A model generated the notes under the pieces. It made no database searches. It saw nothing but the letters and a program-made list of their open reading frames with translations, and was not told where the DNA came from. Both the position numbers and the translations under genes were made by a program. This document shows positions 8,703 through 17,700 of a stretch of DNA of 64,000 nucleotides, piece after piece (the stretch's first letter is position 1; each line of letters starts with the position of its first letter). Origin of the DNA: PALSA-505 sp035308365 (GTDB lineage Bacteria; Actinomycetota; Actinomycetes; Streptosporangiales; Streptosporangiaceae); contig DATGGU010000013.1 in the NCBI GenBank assembly GCA_035308365.1, positions 16,988 to 80,987 of the forward strand, read 5' to 3'.

Positions 8703-10010
8703 TCAAGGGTGGAGCAGCCGATGCGGCATGGCTTTGGGCGGCCGGCGCCGCGCTATGCTGCCGGCCGCGGCGAACAAGGCCAGGGCGATCGTTGCCAGCG
8801 ACGAGACGCGCAGCGTGCCGTGGGCTCCCAGCGCCGCCACGAGCGGGCCGCCGAGCGCGGTGCCCAACGGCACGGCGAGGATCATCATTCCAGCCCTGGC
8901 CGCCAGCAGCCCGGCGAGCTGGCCGGCCGGCGCGGAACCCTGGAACACGACCATCGCGATCGAGTTGTACGGAGCGTAGATCACCCCGCCGGCGGCGAAC
9001 GCGGCGAGGCAGACGCCGATCGGAGCACAGAAACCCAACGGCAGCAGCGCCACCCCCCAGCCGGCCACGATGCCGATCATCGTCGGCCACAGCGGCCAGT
9101 GCCGCAGGTACGGCGCGATCAGCGAGCCCAGCACCGCCCCCGCGCCGTTTGCCGCCCAGAACGAGCCGAGCAGACCGGCCGAGCCGTGCAGGTCGCCGGC
9201 CACGTGTACCGGGAGAGCGACCTCGACCGGCCCGTACAGCAGGAAGAAGGCAAAGCTGAGCGACATCAGGCCGAGCAGGGTGCGGCTGGAGAAGATTGTC
9301 CGCAGATTCGACGAACAGCTTGGTTTGACGTCTTTGGGGGTGCAGGAGCCGGCCGGGGCGGGCTGGCCGCTGCTGAGCATGGGGGCGACGCGGGCGTAGC
9401 TGATCGCGAGGATCGCCCAGCTCACGGCGTCCGCACCGATGACTGGGGCCGGTCCGGCGGCGACGGTGAGCAGGCCCGCTAAGGCCGGGCCGATCACGAA
9501 GGTGACCGTTGTCACGCCGGCCAGCAGCGCGTTGCCCGCCAGCCGGTGCCTGGCCGGGAGCACCTCGGCGATCAGGGTGTACTGGCCTGCCGCGCCCCAG
9601 GCGTGCAGCAGGGACGACACGCCGAGCAGGGTCACATAGCCGGCCGGGTACAGGAGGTGGGCCGCGCTGAGGATGGGGATGGTGGCCAGCGCGGCGGCGC
9701 GGAGCGTGGCATCGGCCCTGGCCAGGCGGACCCCGGCGCGGTCGCGCAGCCACCGGCCCAGGAAGGCGGCGCCCAGGGCGCCCGGGATGGAGTATGCGGC
9801 AACCGCGGCGCCCACCCACAGGCCCTGGCTGCCCCGTGGGGCCAGGCGCAACGCGAGCCAGGCGACCGCCACGGCACTCATCCCGTCGCCCAGGGCGGAC
9901 AGCGTGTAGCCGGGTAGCAGACGTCGCACCACCGGGTGGCTGATCGCCGGCCAGTACGGCCAAGCCCGCAGCCACGCCGCCGTACGGACCGGCCGGGTCG
10001 CGTCGGTCAT
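8703..10010 (-). CDS. MFS transporter
   Basis: 435 aa from ATG 10010 (MTDATRPVRTAAWLR); ATGs at 10025 and 10028 are possible and none has a clear ribosome site. About twelve hydrophobic helices are present, with the loop 2-3 signature GRWLRDRAGVRLARAD and a cytoplasmic mid loop (TPKDVKPSCSSNLR). It resembles the enterobactin-exporter-like/MFS_3 group used for drug or siderophore export. Substrate unknown. It is convergent with the pirin gene and divergent from the acyl-CoA synthetase. Confidence 0.88.
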   Translation of the reverse strand: MTDATRPVRTAAWLRAWPYWPAISHPVVRRLLPGYTLSALGDGMSAVAVAWLALRLAPRGSQGLWVGAAVAAYSIPGALGAAFLGRWLRDRAGVRLARADATLRAAALATIPILSAAHLLYPAGYVTLLGVSSLLHAWGAAGQYTLIAEVLPARHRLAGNALLAGVTTVTFVIGPALAGLLTVAAGPAPVIGADAVSWAILAISYARVAPMLSSGQPAPAGSCTPKDVKPSCSSNLRTIFSSRTLLGLMSLSFAFFLLYGPVEVALPVHVAGDLHGSAGLLGSFWAANGAGAVLGSLIAPYLRHWPLWPTMIGIVAGWGVALLPLGFCAPIGVCLAAFAAGGVIYAPYNSIAMVVFQGSAPAGQLAGLLAARAGMMILAVPLGTALGGPLVAALGAHGTLRVSSLATIALALFAAAGSIARRRPPKAMPHRLLHP

Positions 10011-10225
10011 CACGGCAATATTCATCACACAAATTAATTAGGGTCAAGCCATCGTTCAATTTTCCGGCGATAAAATCCGGGGCTTATTCAGAACCCACCA
10101 GGACACATTCTGAGCAGGTGCCATTTACTAACTTAAATCGTACTCAGCCGGGATAGATCGCCACCGTGGCGGGGAGTTGAGGCCCGGGGGCTGCCTGGAA
10201 GCAACTGAGGTGTCACCATGGCCTG

Positions 10226-11965
10226 GTGACTGAATCAAGCTCCGCCACGGCGGCATTCCGCGAGGCCCGCGATCTCCTGCTCCGGTACCGCGAGGACTAT
10301 ACGACCGCGCGAGGGGAGTTCGGCTGGCCCCGGCTGGACCACTTCAACTGGGCACTGGACTGGTTCGATTGTCAAGCCGCCGAGCATCCGCGGCGTGACG
10401 CGCTGCGGATCGTCGCCGAAGACAGCGACATCAGGCTGAGCTACGCGGAACTCTCGGCGCGGTCGAACCAGGTGGCGAACTGGCTGCGCGGCCTCGGCGT
10501 CCGGCGGGGCGACCGGGTGCTGGTCATGCTCGGCAACATCGCTCCGCTGTGGGAGGTCATCCTCGCGGCGATCAAGCTCGGGGCCGTGATCATTCCGGCG
10601 ACGACCCTGCTCGGGGCCGCCGACATCGCCGACCGGATCGGCCGGGGCGAGGTCCGTCATGTGATCACCGAGTCGGCCCAGACACCCAAGTTCCGCGACG
10701 CCGCCGCCGGCAACGGCTGGACGCCGGTGGCGGTCGGCGAGCCGGCCGGCGGCTGGCACCACTACGGCGACGCCGCCGGCTCACCTGCCGCGTTCACCCC
10801 CGACGGGGTGAGCGGCGCCGCCGACCCGTTGCTGCTCTACTTCACCTCCGGCACGACGGCCCAGCCCAAGCTGGTGGAGCACACCCACGCCTCCTACCCG
10901 GTCGGCCACCTGTCCACCATGTACTGGCTCGGCCTGCAGCCCGGCGACGTGCACCTCAACATCTCCTCCCCCGGCTGGGCCAAGCACGCCTGGTCGAACG
11001 TGTTCGCGCCGTGGAACGCCGGGGCCACCGCCTTCGTGCTCGGCCACGAGCGGTTCTCCGTGGCCGCCCTGTTCGAGGCGATCCCGGCCTGCGCCGTCAG
11101 CACGCTCTGCGCCCCGCCCACGGTCTGGCGCATGCTCATCCAGGCCGATCTCACCGGCTGTGACACGGCCAGCCTGCGCGAGTGCGTCTCGGCGGGCGAG
11201 CCGCTCAACCCTGAGGTGATCGAACAGGTCCGCCGGGCCTGGGGGATCACCGTCCGCGACGGGTACGGCCAGACCGAGACCACCGCCCAGATCGGCAACA
11301 CTCCCGGCCAGCAGATCAGGCCGGGCTCCATGGGCCGCCCACTCCCCGGCTACACCATCACCCTGATCGACCCGGTCACCGGCACGCCGGCCACCGAAGG
11401 CGAGATCTGCATCCCCCTCGATCCCGCCGCCGGACGCCCGGCCGGCCTGATGGCCGGCTACCGGGGCGACCCGCAGCGCGCGGCCGAGGCCATGCACGAC
11501 GGTTACTACCACACCGGCGACGTCGCGACCACGGACCCCGACGGATACATCACCTATGTCGGCCGCACCGACGACGTCTTCAAGGCATCCGACTACCGGA
11601 TCTCCCCCTTCGAGCTGGAAAGCGTGCTCATCGAGCACGAAGCGGTAGCCGAAGCCGCCGTCGTCCCCTCCCCGGACCCGGTCCGTCTGGCCGTCCCCAA
11701 GGCATACATAGCCCTCGCCACGGGCAGCCAGCCCTCCGCTGCGGTCGCCGAGTCCATCCTCGCCTTCGCCCGCGAACGGCTGGCCCCCTACAAACGCATC
11801 CGGCGCCTTGAATTCGCCGACCTGCCCAAGACCATCTCCGGCAAGATCCGCCGCGTGCAGCTTCGCGACCAGGAGCACCACCGGCACACCGCGGTCGCTG
11901 AGACGAGCGAGACCCGGGGCACAACAGAGTTCTGGGAAGAGGATTTTCCCAGGCTGAAGGGCTAA
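10226..11965 (+). CDS. AMP-forming acyl-CoA synthetase (medium-chain/benzoate-CoA ligase type)
   Basis: 579 aa. ANL-superfamily core motifs in order: FTSGTTAQPKLVEHTH (P-loop A3, residue 206 on), DGYGQTETT (A5), YHTGDVATTDPDGY (A7), GRTDDVFKASDYRISPFE (A8 hinge) and PKTISGKIRR with the catalytic Lys540 (A10). Length and the pattern NISSPGWAKHAWSNVFAPWN match medium-chain acyl-CoA synthetases. It activates a carboxylic acid to the acyl-AMP and then the CoA thioester in the cytosol. The start is GTG 10226. A three-codon reading frame (ATG GCC TGG TGA, 10218-10229) with GAGG upstream overlaps it, so translation may be coupled. Confidence 0.92.
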   Translation: MTESSSATAAFREARDLLLRYREDYTTARGEFGWPRLDHFNWALDWFDCQAAEHPRRDALRIVAEDSDIRLSYAELSARSNQVANWLRGLGVRRGDRVLVMLGNIAPLWEVILAAIKLGAVIIPATTLLGAADIADRIGRGEVRHVITESAQTPKFRDAAAGNGWTPVAVGEPAGGWHHYGDAAGSPAAFTPDGVSGAADPLLLYFTSGTTAQPKLVEHTHASYPVGHLSTMYWLGLQPGDVHLNISSPGWAKHAWSNVFAPWNAGATAFVLGHERFSVAALFEAIPACAVSTLCAPPTVWRMLIQADLTGCDTASLRECVSAGEPLNPEVIEQVRRAWGITVRDGYGQTETTAQIGNTPGQQIRPGSMGRPLPGYTITLIDPVTGTPATEGEICIPLDPAAGRPAGLMAGYRGDPQRAAEAMHDGYYHTGDVATTDPDGYITYVGRTDDVFKASDYRISPFELESVLIEHEAVAEAAVVPSPDPVRLAVPKAYIALATGSQPSAAVAESILAFARERLAPYKRIRRLEFADLPKTISGKIRRVQLRDQEHHRHTAVAETSETRGTTEFWEEDFPRLKG

Positions 11966-11972
11966 TCGCCGG

Positions 11973-12881
11973 TCAGCTCGTAATGTCGCCGCTGGTGAAC
12001 CGTGCCCAGGCGACCGCCCCGAAGATGGCGATGTAGACCGCGAACGAGAGCAGGCCGTGCAGCAACGTGGTCGTGTCGATGGGGGTGCGGAGCAGGGAGT
12101 CGAACGAGTTCCACCAATGGGTTGGCAGGTAGGGCTGGACGGAAGCGAACTGGGGGACGTTGTCGGCTACCTCGCTGGCCACGGTGAGCACCGCCACGGC
12201 CGCGATGGCGCCGATCGCGTGCTCGGTGAACGTGGAGATGGCCATGCCGACCGCGGCCAGGGCGGCCATGGCGGCGCTCACGTACAGCGCCACAAGCAGC
12301 ACCCGGAGCAGCCCCGCGGCCAGTGAGACCGTGGTGCCGGACAGCAGGGTGACCGGCCCGACCGGGAACAGGATGGCCCCCATGATCAGCGATACGGCCG
12401 TGATCACCGTCGTGGCGCACAGGCCGAAGGTGACCACGGTCAGGTACTTGATGCCGAGCAGCCTGGTCCGTCCGGCGGGGACCGCCAGCAGGTAGCGCAG
12501 CGTGCCGTAGCCCGCCTCACCGGCTATCGAATCGCCGGCCGGGACCGCCACGACGAGCGGCAGCACCAGGGTCAGCATCACGGTGAGGGCGAGGAAGGCG
12601 AGGAAGACCCCGTTGCCCGCGACCTGGTCGAGGAAGGGCGGGCCGCCTCCGTTGCCGCCGGGGCCGCCGCCGCCATTGGGCGGTGGGGCGGCCAGCCGCA
12701 GGGCGATGCCGGTCATGACCGGGATAAGGCCGGCCACGGCCAGCAGCGCCAGGTTGCGGCGACGGCAGAAGACCAGGCGGAACTCCGAGCGGAGCAGGCG
12801 CAGCCAGGCCCTGGCGGGCGATGGGGCGGTGCCGGTCACCGGCGCCGCGGCCGGGACGGTGGTGAGGTCAGCCGTCGACAT
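11973..12881 (-). CDS. ABC transporter permease (ABC-2 type), cassette 1
   Basis: 302 aa, starting at ATG 12881 (MSTADLTTVPAAAP) behind GGGGAGGG. It overlaps the ATPase gene by 14 nt, implying coupled translation. About six hydrophobic segments follow a cytoplasmic N-terminus (RLLRSEFRLVFCRRRNL). The sequence AGDSIAGEAGYGTLRYLLAVPAGRTRLLGIKY is typical of ABC-2 permeases with the substrate-exit EFRL/TLRYLL motif. It pairs with the ATPase at 12868-13866 and the LolA-like protein upstream. A paralogous permease lies at 47023-47898, sharing AGDSIAGEA..GTLRYLL. Confidence 0.9.
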   Translation of the reverse strand: MSTADLTTVPAAAPVTGTAPSPARAWLRLLRSEFRLVFCRRRNLALLAVAGLIPVMTGIALRLAAPPPNGGGGPGGNGGGPPFLDQVAGNGVFLAFLALTVMLTLVLPLVVAVPAGDSIAGEAGYGTLRYLLAVPAGRTRLLGIKYLTVVTFGLCATTVITAVSLIMGAILFPVGPVTLLSGTTVSLAAGLLRVLLVALYVSAAMAALAAVGMAISTFTEHAIGAIAAVAVLTVASEVADNVPQFASVQPYLPTHWWNSFDSLLRTPIDTTTLLHGLLSFAVYIAIFGAVAWARFTSGDITS

Positions 12882-13866
12882 CGAAACCCTCCCCGGTGAG
12901 GCCGACGAACAGATCTTCGAGGCTCGGCCGGACGACGGCCAGGCCGCGGACCGGGACGCCGGCGTGGACGAGTTCGGCGCAGGCCCGCTCGGGCGCGACG
13001 TCGCCCAGGACGGCGGACAGCCCGTCGTCTGCGATCTGGGTGTCGGCCAGGCCGATCTTGGCGAAGACATCGGCCGCGGACTGCGGATCCGGGGTTTCCA
13101 CCCGGACCCGGGCGGCGCCGGTGTGGCGCAGTTCGTCCAGGGAGCCCTGGAAGACGAGCTTGCCGGTGCGCATGACGCCGACGTGCGTGCAGATCTGCTC
13201 GACCTCGGCGAGCAGGTGCGAGGAAACGAAGACCGTGGTGCCGTCGGAGGCGATCTCCCGGATCAGGTTGCGGACCTCGCGGGTGCCCTGCGGGTCCAGG
13301 CCGTTGGTGGGCTCGTCCAGGATGATCAGTTCGCGCGGCTTGAGCAGGCTGGCGGCGATGGCCAGCCGCTGCTTCATGCCGAGCGAGTAGATCCGGTAGC
13401 GCTTCCTGGCCGCGGCCAGCAGGCCCACCTTGTCCAGGGCGGCCTCGATCCGTTGCGCAGCGGTACGCGGGTCGGCGGTCCGGTCGGCGGCATCGCAGCG
13501 GGCCAGGTTCTGCTGGCCGTTCAGGAAGGGATAGAAGGCCGGGCCCTCGATCAGCGAGCCGACCCTGGGCAGGACCGCGATCGCGCTGCCGGGCATGGGT
13601 GCGCCGAGCAGTTCGTGACTGCCGCTGGTCGGGAAGGCCAGGCCGAGCAGCATCCGGATCGTGGTCGTCTTGCCGGAGCCGTTCGGGCCGAGGAAGCCAT
13701 AGACGCTGCCACGGGGGACCCGCAGGTCGATGCTGTCCACGGCGAGCTGGCCGTTGCGGAACCGCTTGGTGAGCGCGGACGACGTAATCGCGGGGCTGGC
13801 CGGCCCATCAGCCGGGCCGGCCAGCTCCGCGATGTGTTCCGTCGCCGTTATCGGCGTTGTGGTCAT
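12868..13866 (-). CDS. ABC transporter ATP-binding protein, cassette 1
   Basis: 332 aa. Walker A GPNGSGKTT (residues 60-68), signature YSLGMKQRLAIA, Walker B LIILDEPTNGLDP and switch His in SSHLLAEVEQ are intact. A C-terminal extension (DLFVGLTGEGFD) is typical of DrrA/CcmA-type exporters. The start codon overlaps the stop of the LolA-like gene (ATGA, 13863-13866) and the 3' end overlaps the permease start. It forms one operon: LolA-like, ATPase, permease. Confidence 0.95.
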   Translation of the reverse strand: MTTTPITATEHIAELAGPADGPASPAITSSALTKRFRNGQLAVDSIDLRVPRGSVYGFLGPNGSGKTTTIRMLLGLAFPTSGSHELLGAPMPGSAIAVLPRVGSLIEGPAFYPFLNGQQNLARCDAADRTADPRTAAQRIEAALDKVGLLAAARKRYRIYSLGMKQRLAIAASLLKPRELIILDEPTNGLDPQGTREVRNLIREIASDGTTVFVSSHLLAEVEQICTHVGVMRTGKLVFQGSLDELRHTGAARVRVETPDPQSAADVFAKIGLADTQIADDGLSAVLGDVAPERACAELVHAGVPVRGLAVVRPSLEDLFVGLTGEGFDVDG

Positions 13867-15116
13867 TTGACGTGAGCCGCCGCTTGGTAGAGGACCGAGG
13901 GGGTGACGGCACCGAGGAAGACCCGGCCGTCGCTGGTCATCAGCACGGACAGCAGGCTGGTGTGCAGCAGCTCACCACTGCCCCACGAGCCGTGCACCTT
14001 CTTGCCCGCCTGCATCAGGATGCCGAACATGCCGGCCATGTCCAGCCCGCCCGGGCCGGCGCCGGGCGTGCCCGCCGCGGCCTGAGCCGCCCGCGCCGCT
14101 GCCGGGGCCGCCTGCGACGACGATCCAGCCGGGATCAGCTGCGACTGCGGGGCGTGACCGGAAATCATGTCCGAGCGGCCGGAACGACCGGACATTCCGC
14201 CCAGGGCCGCGGAGAGTTCCGAGGCCGGCAGCTCGAAAACGGTCAGCCAGCTGGTGCCGTACGTGGTGGGCTGAGCCTTGCTGGTCACCTGCTGGGCCGG
14301 CTCGTTTGCCTGGCCCATCGTCTCCGTGCTCACCTTGGCACCGGGTGGCGGCGTGAAGTCGAAGTTCGCCGCGGCGGGCCGCACGAACGAGATCGACTGG
14401 AAGCCCACCTGGAACGCCGGGCTGACCGCGTGCCTGGGGAAGATCTGCACCCGCAGCGGCACGTGATGGGTGGCATCGATCGCGATGCGCACCGAGCCGA
14501 TGAGCGACTCGGAGCTCTTGGGCGCGAGGACCAGCTGATAGGCAGGCTGGCCGGCGACCGTGATGTTGGTCTGGGTGGTCACCTTGGTGGTCGGGCCGAC
14601 CGCGGCGATGGCCTGCTGGGCGGCCTGCTGCGGGGTCAGCGAGACCGCCGAGGGCAGCTCGGCCTGCTTCTTGGCGTCCTGGCCCCCGCGCAGCAGGACA
14701 TGGGTGACCGAGTTCGTCGTACTCTGCCAGTACCATGCCGACTCGCCGTTGATGATCACGTCGCTCTCGGTCAGCCTGTCCGGCACCGCGAGCCGCACGT
14801 GATTGGGGCCGGAGTACCAGATCTTGACGGTGTGGTTGCCGGAGAGCAGCGACGTGAGCGACGTCGCGTAGTCCTGGCCCGGAAGCTGGGGCAGGCCGAG
14901 CGCCGCGTTCTCGACGACGGTGCCGGTGAACGGCGGCAGCGACCCGGTGCGCCCACTGACCGCGGCGAGCAACTGGGCGGCCGTGCGGGCCGGCAGGACC
15001 GGGCTGGCCTGCGCACTGGGTACCAGCACCCCGGCTATGACCGCGCCGGTGACGGCCAGCGCCCCGGCCGGCACCGCCCACCGTGCGCGGCGGGAAAACT
15101 TCGGAATATGAACCAT
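13863..15116 (-). CDS. LolA-like/DUF2092-type secreted lipoprotein-carrier domain protein, cassette 1
   Basis: 417 aa. The N-terminus MVHIPKFSRRARWAVPAGAL followed by a hydrophobic segment ending at VPSAQAS is a signal anchor or cleavable signal. Residues about 45-280 form the LolA/RseB-like beta half-barrel (VKIWYSGPNHVRLAVP, ESAWYWQSTTN, IAIDATHHVPLRVQIF). The C-terminal half is Ala/Gly-rich, then ends in a short conserved-looking piece (SDGRVFLGAVTPS). It carries no lipobox Cys. GGTGAGGTGTC precedes the ATG. In actinobacteria this family sits directly before an ABC-2 exporter, as here. Its ligand is unknown; a lipid or acylated substrate is inferred. Confidence 0.85.
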   Translation of the reverse strand: MVHIPKFSRRARWAVPAGALAVTGAVIAGVLVPSAQASPVLPARTAAQLLAAVSGRTGSLPPFTGTVVENAALGLPQLPGQDYATSLTSLLSGNHTVKIWYSGPNHVRLAVPDRLTESDVIINGESAWYWQSTTNSVTHVLLRGGQDAKKQAELPSAVSLTPQQAAQQAIAAVGPTTKVTTQTNITVAGQPAYQLVLAPKSSESLIGSVRIAIDATHHVPLRVQIFPRHAVSPAFQVGFQSISFVRPAAANFDFTPPPGAKVSTETMGQANEPAQQVTSKAQPTTYGTSWLTVFELPASELSAALGGMSGRSGRSDMISGHAPQSQLIPAGSSSQAAPAAARAAQAAAGTPGAGPGGLDMAGMFGILMQAGKKVHGSWGSGELLHTSLLSVLMTSDGRVFLGAVTPSVLYQAAAHVK

Positions 15117-15212
15117 GACACCTCACCCGTCGTCAAGCCTATGCCTGAAACATGAGTTCCTCTTCGACGGTTCCGAGTCTGCCTAACGGCGGCTGAGCTG
15201 ACCCTGTGGAGA

Positions 15213-15230
15213 GCTGAGAGCGCTCTCAGC
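15213..15230. promoter_or_regulatory. 18-bp perfect palindrome between LolA-like/ABC operon and two-component genes
   Basis: GCTGAGAGCGCTCTCAGC is a perfect inverted repeat. Its core TGAGAGCGCTCTCA matches 12 of 14 bases of the CebR-type LacI-family operator TGGGAGCGCTCCCA. It lies about 100 bases before the LolA-like gene and 160 bases before the response regulator, so it could serve either direction. It is probably an operator; a stem-loop in the leader is the alternative. Confidence 0.5.
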
Positions 15231-15389
15231 GTTGTCTAATGACCCTTTTGGGACACTGGGTTCCTTGCAGACCGTCGCAGGTCAGGCCTGGTTGCATGAT
15301 CGTTTTGTGGTTCAGGGGCGTCCGTTGAATGCGGTGTGGGCCACACTGGTTGGGCAGGCCGGACACATGTTGAGAGGAAGCCGGGGATC

Positions 15390-16067
15390 ATGCGGGTGCT
15401 CGTGGTGGAGGACGAACAGCGGCTGGCGGCCGCGGTCCGGGTCGGGCTGCAGGCCGAAGGGTTCGCCGTCGATCTCGCCCATACCGGCCCGGACGGGCTG
15501 CACCTGGCCCGGGAGGGCGGCTATGACGCGGTGGTGCTGGACGTCATGCTGCCCGGCCTTTCCGGCTACAAGATCTGCGAGCGGCTGCGGGCCGACGGCA
15601 ACTGGGTGCCCATCCTCATCCTGTCGGCCAAGGACGGCGAGTACGACCAGGCGGACGGGCTTGACCTCGGCGCCGACGACTACCTCACCAAGCCGTTCTC
15701 CTACGTCGTGCTCGCGGCCAGGCTGCGTGCCCTGCTGCGCCGGGGCGCGGCGCCGCGGCCCGCCGTGCTGCAGGCGGGCGACCTGTCGCTGGATCCGGCC
15801 AGCCGGCAGGTACGCCGGGGCGACACCTGCATTGAGCTGACGCCGCGCGAGTTCGCGCTGCTCGAGTACCTGATGCGGCGGGCCGGCCAGGTGGTGCCCA
15901 AGACCGAGATCCTGGAGCACGTGTGGGACGCCTACGACGCCGCCGAACTCAACGTCGTCGAGGTGTACGCCGGCTACCTGCGGCGCAAGATCGACACGCC
16001 GTTCGGCCGCGGCGCGCTGCAGACGGTGCGCGGCGCCGGCTACCGGCTGGCCAGCGATGGCGGCTGA
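15390..16067 (+). CDS. OmpR/PhoB-family response regulator
   Basis: 225 aa, starting MRVLVVEDEQ. The receiver has E7/D8, phospho-acceptor Asp51 (VVLDVMLPG) and Lys101 (YLTKPF). The C-terminal winged helix has ELTPREFALLEYLMRRAG and a recognition helix near ELNVVEVYAGYLRRKI, ending TVRGAGYRL. The start is placed at ATG 15390; GGGGATC and an AGAGGAAG further up are available. The gene overlaps the kinase start by 11 nt. Divergent from the LolA-like/ABC operon, which is its most likely target; the 18-bp palindrome lies between. Confidence 0.93.
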   Translation: MRVLVVEDEQRLAAAVRVGLQAEGFAVDLAHTGPDGLHLAREGGYDAVVLDVMLPGLSGYKICERLRADGNWVPILILSAKDGEYDQADGLDLGADDYLTKPFSYVVLAARLRALLRRGAAPRPAVLQAGDLSLDPASRQVRRGDTCIELTPREFALLEYLMRRAGQVVPKTEILEHVWDAYDAAELNVVEVYAGYLRRKIDTPFGRGALQTVRGAGYRLASDGG

Positions 16068-17700
16068 CCCTGCTCTGGGCATGCCAGCCGCCCAGCGCGC
16101 GACCACCGATCCGGCCCCGGGCCCGGCGGCCGCGCAGCGCACGGCCGCCGCACCGGACATCGTGCCCGGCCTGGCCGGGCCTGGAGCGCGGCGAGGGCAT
16201 CTCCCCGGCTCCTGGTGGCGGCGGCGCGGGCTGCGCGCCAGGCTGACCCTGGGGGTGTCCGCCGGGCTCGCGGTGGCCTTCACGGCCGCCGCGCTGCTGT
16301 CGTTCAACGCCCTGCGGGTGTCGCTGACCCGTGGCCTGGACGACACGGCCAGGCAGGGTGCCCGCGAGGTGGCCGCCCTGGCCAATGCCGGCCGCCTGCC
16401 CGACCCGGTGCCGGCCCCGGAGGACGGCTCGCTGACCATCCAGGTGCTGGATGCACAGGGCCGGATCATCGCCGCCTCGCCCACCGCCGACCGGCTGGTC
16501 CCGCTGATCCCGCTGTTCATGGCGAAATCGATCGCAGCCAGCGGCCGGGGGATGTCCATGGCGGGTGGGCCGATGGACATCGCGTTTCCGTTGCGGGTGG
16601 TCGCGGTGCCCATCCAGGGCGACGGTGTGGTGATCGCGGCTACCTCCTACGCGCAGGTCAGCAACAGCCTGACCGCCATCGGCTGGATCACGGCCATCGG
16701 GACTCCGCTGGTGTTCCTGATGTTCGTGCTGCTCACCTGGCTGGTGACCGGCGCCGCGCTGCGGCCGATCGAGGAACTCAGGCGCGGCGCCCAGGAGATC
16801 ACCGGGGCGGCCATCGCGCGCGGCCGGGCGCTGCCGATGCCCGAGGCCAAAGACGAGGTGCACAGACTGGCCGTGACGCTGAACGACATGCTGGCCAGGC
16901 TGGAGGCGGCCCAGCAGCGTCAGCGCGGCTTCGTCTGCGACGCCGCGCACGAGCTGCGCAGCCCGATCGCCAGCATCCGGACACAGCTCGAGGTCGCGGT
17001 GGACCATCCGGACGCGGTGAACTGGCGGCAGACGGCGGGCGGCGTGCTCGCCGACACGCTCCGGCTGGCCCGGCTGGCCGAGGATCTGCTCGCCCTGGCC
17101 AGGCTGGACGAGCGGGCCGACCGGCCCGACCATGGCCAGCCCGTGGACCTGGCCGGGCTGGCCGCCGCGGTGGCGCAGCGCTACGGCGAGGCGCGGGTAC
17201 CGGTGACCATACATCCCTTGCCGGAACCACACCCGGTGGCAGGATCGCTGAACGGCTGCGTCGTTGTCGGTGACGCTGGCGGGCTGGACCGGATGCTGGT
17301 GAACCTGATCGACAACGCGGTCCGGTACGCCCACAGCCGGGTGAGCGTGACGGCCAGGGCGGACGGGCCCTGGGTGGTGCTGTCGGTCAGCGACGACGGG
17401 CCGGGCATCCCCGAGGCGGACGCAGAGCGGGTGTTCGGCAGGTTCACCAGGCTGGACGACGCGCGCAGCCGCGACACCGACCAGGCGGGTTCCGGGCTCG
17501 GCCTGGCGATCGTGCGCGCCACCGCCACCGCACACGGCGGGACGGTGTGGCTGGAGGACGCCGGGCCAGGCCTGCGGGCCGTGGTACGGCTACCAGCGGC
17601 CCCACGGCAGCAGGGCGGTGACCGCGATGACGGCGAACAGCAGGGTCAGGTAGGCGATGGACAGGTGGAACAGCCGCATCGGAGCCGGAGCGATCGCTGA
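16057..17700 (+). CDS. sensor histidine kinase of the two-component pair
   Basis: 547 aa. Cytoplasmic proline/alanine-rich N-terminus, TM1 near residue 70-90, an extracytoplasmic sensor of about 110 residues, TM2 (GWITAIGTPLVFLMFVLLTW), HAMP, then DHp with His298 (DAAHELRSPIAS). ATPase boxes: N LIDNAVRYA, G1 SDDGPGIPEADAERVF, G2 AGSGLGLAIV. Length is normal to about residue 510 (LRAVVRLPAAPR). The last 37 residues are Gln/Asp/Gly-rich and are encoded antisense to the 3' end of ctaB (overlap 17590-17700), so the extra tail is probably a by-product of stop-codon loss. Confidence 0.92.
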   Translation: MAADPALGMPAAQRATTDPAPGPAAAQRTAAAPDIVPGLAGPGARRGHLPGSWWRRRGLRARLTLGVSAGLAVAFTAAALLSFNALRVSLTRGLDDTARQGAREVAALANAGRLPDPVPAPEDGSLTIQVLDAQGRIIAASPTADRLVPLIPLFMAKSIAASGRGMSMAGGPMDIAFPLRVVAVPIQGDGVVIAATSYAQVSNSLTAIGWITAIGTPLVFLMFVLLTWLVTGAALRPIEELRRGAQEITGAAIARGRALPMPEAKDEVHRLAVTLNDMLARLEAAQQRQRGFVCDAAHELRSPIASIRTQLEVAVDHPDAVNWRQTAGGVLADTLRLARLAEDLLALARLDERADRPDHGQPVDLAGLAAAVAQRYGEARVPVTIHPLPEPHPVAGSLNGCVVVGDAGGLDRMLVNLIDNAVRYAHSRVSVTARADGPWVVLSVSDDGPGIPEADAERVFGRFTRLDDARSRDTDQAGSGLGLAIVRATATAHGGTVWLEDAGPGLRAVVRLPAAPRQQGGDRDDGEQQGQVGDGQVEQPHRSRSDR

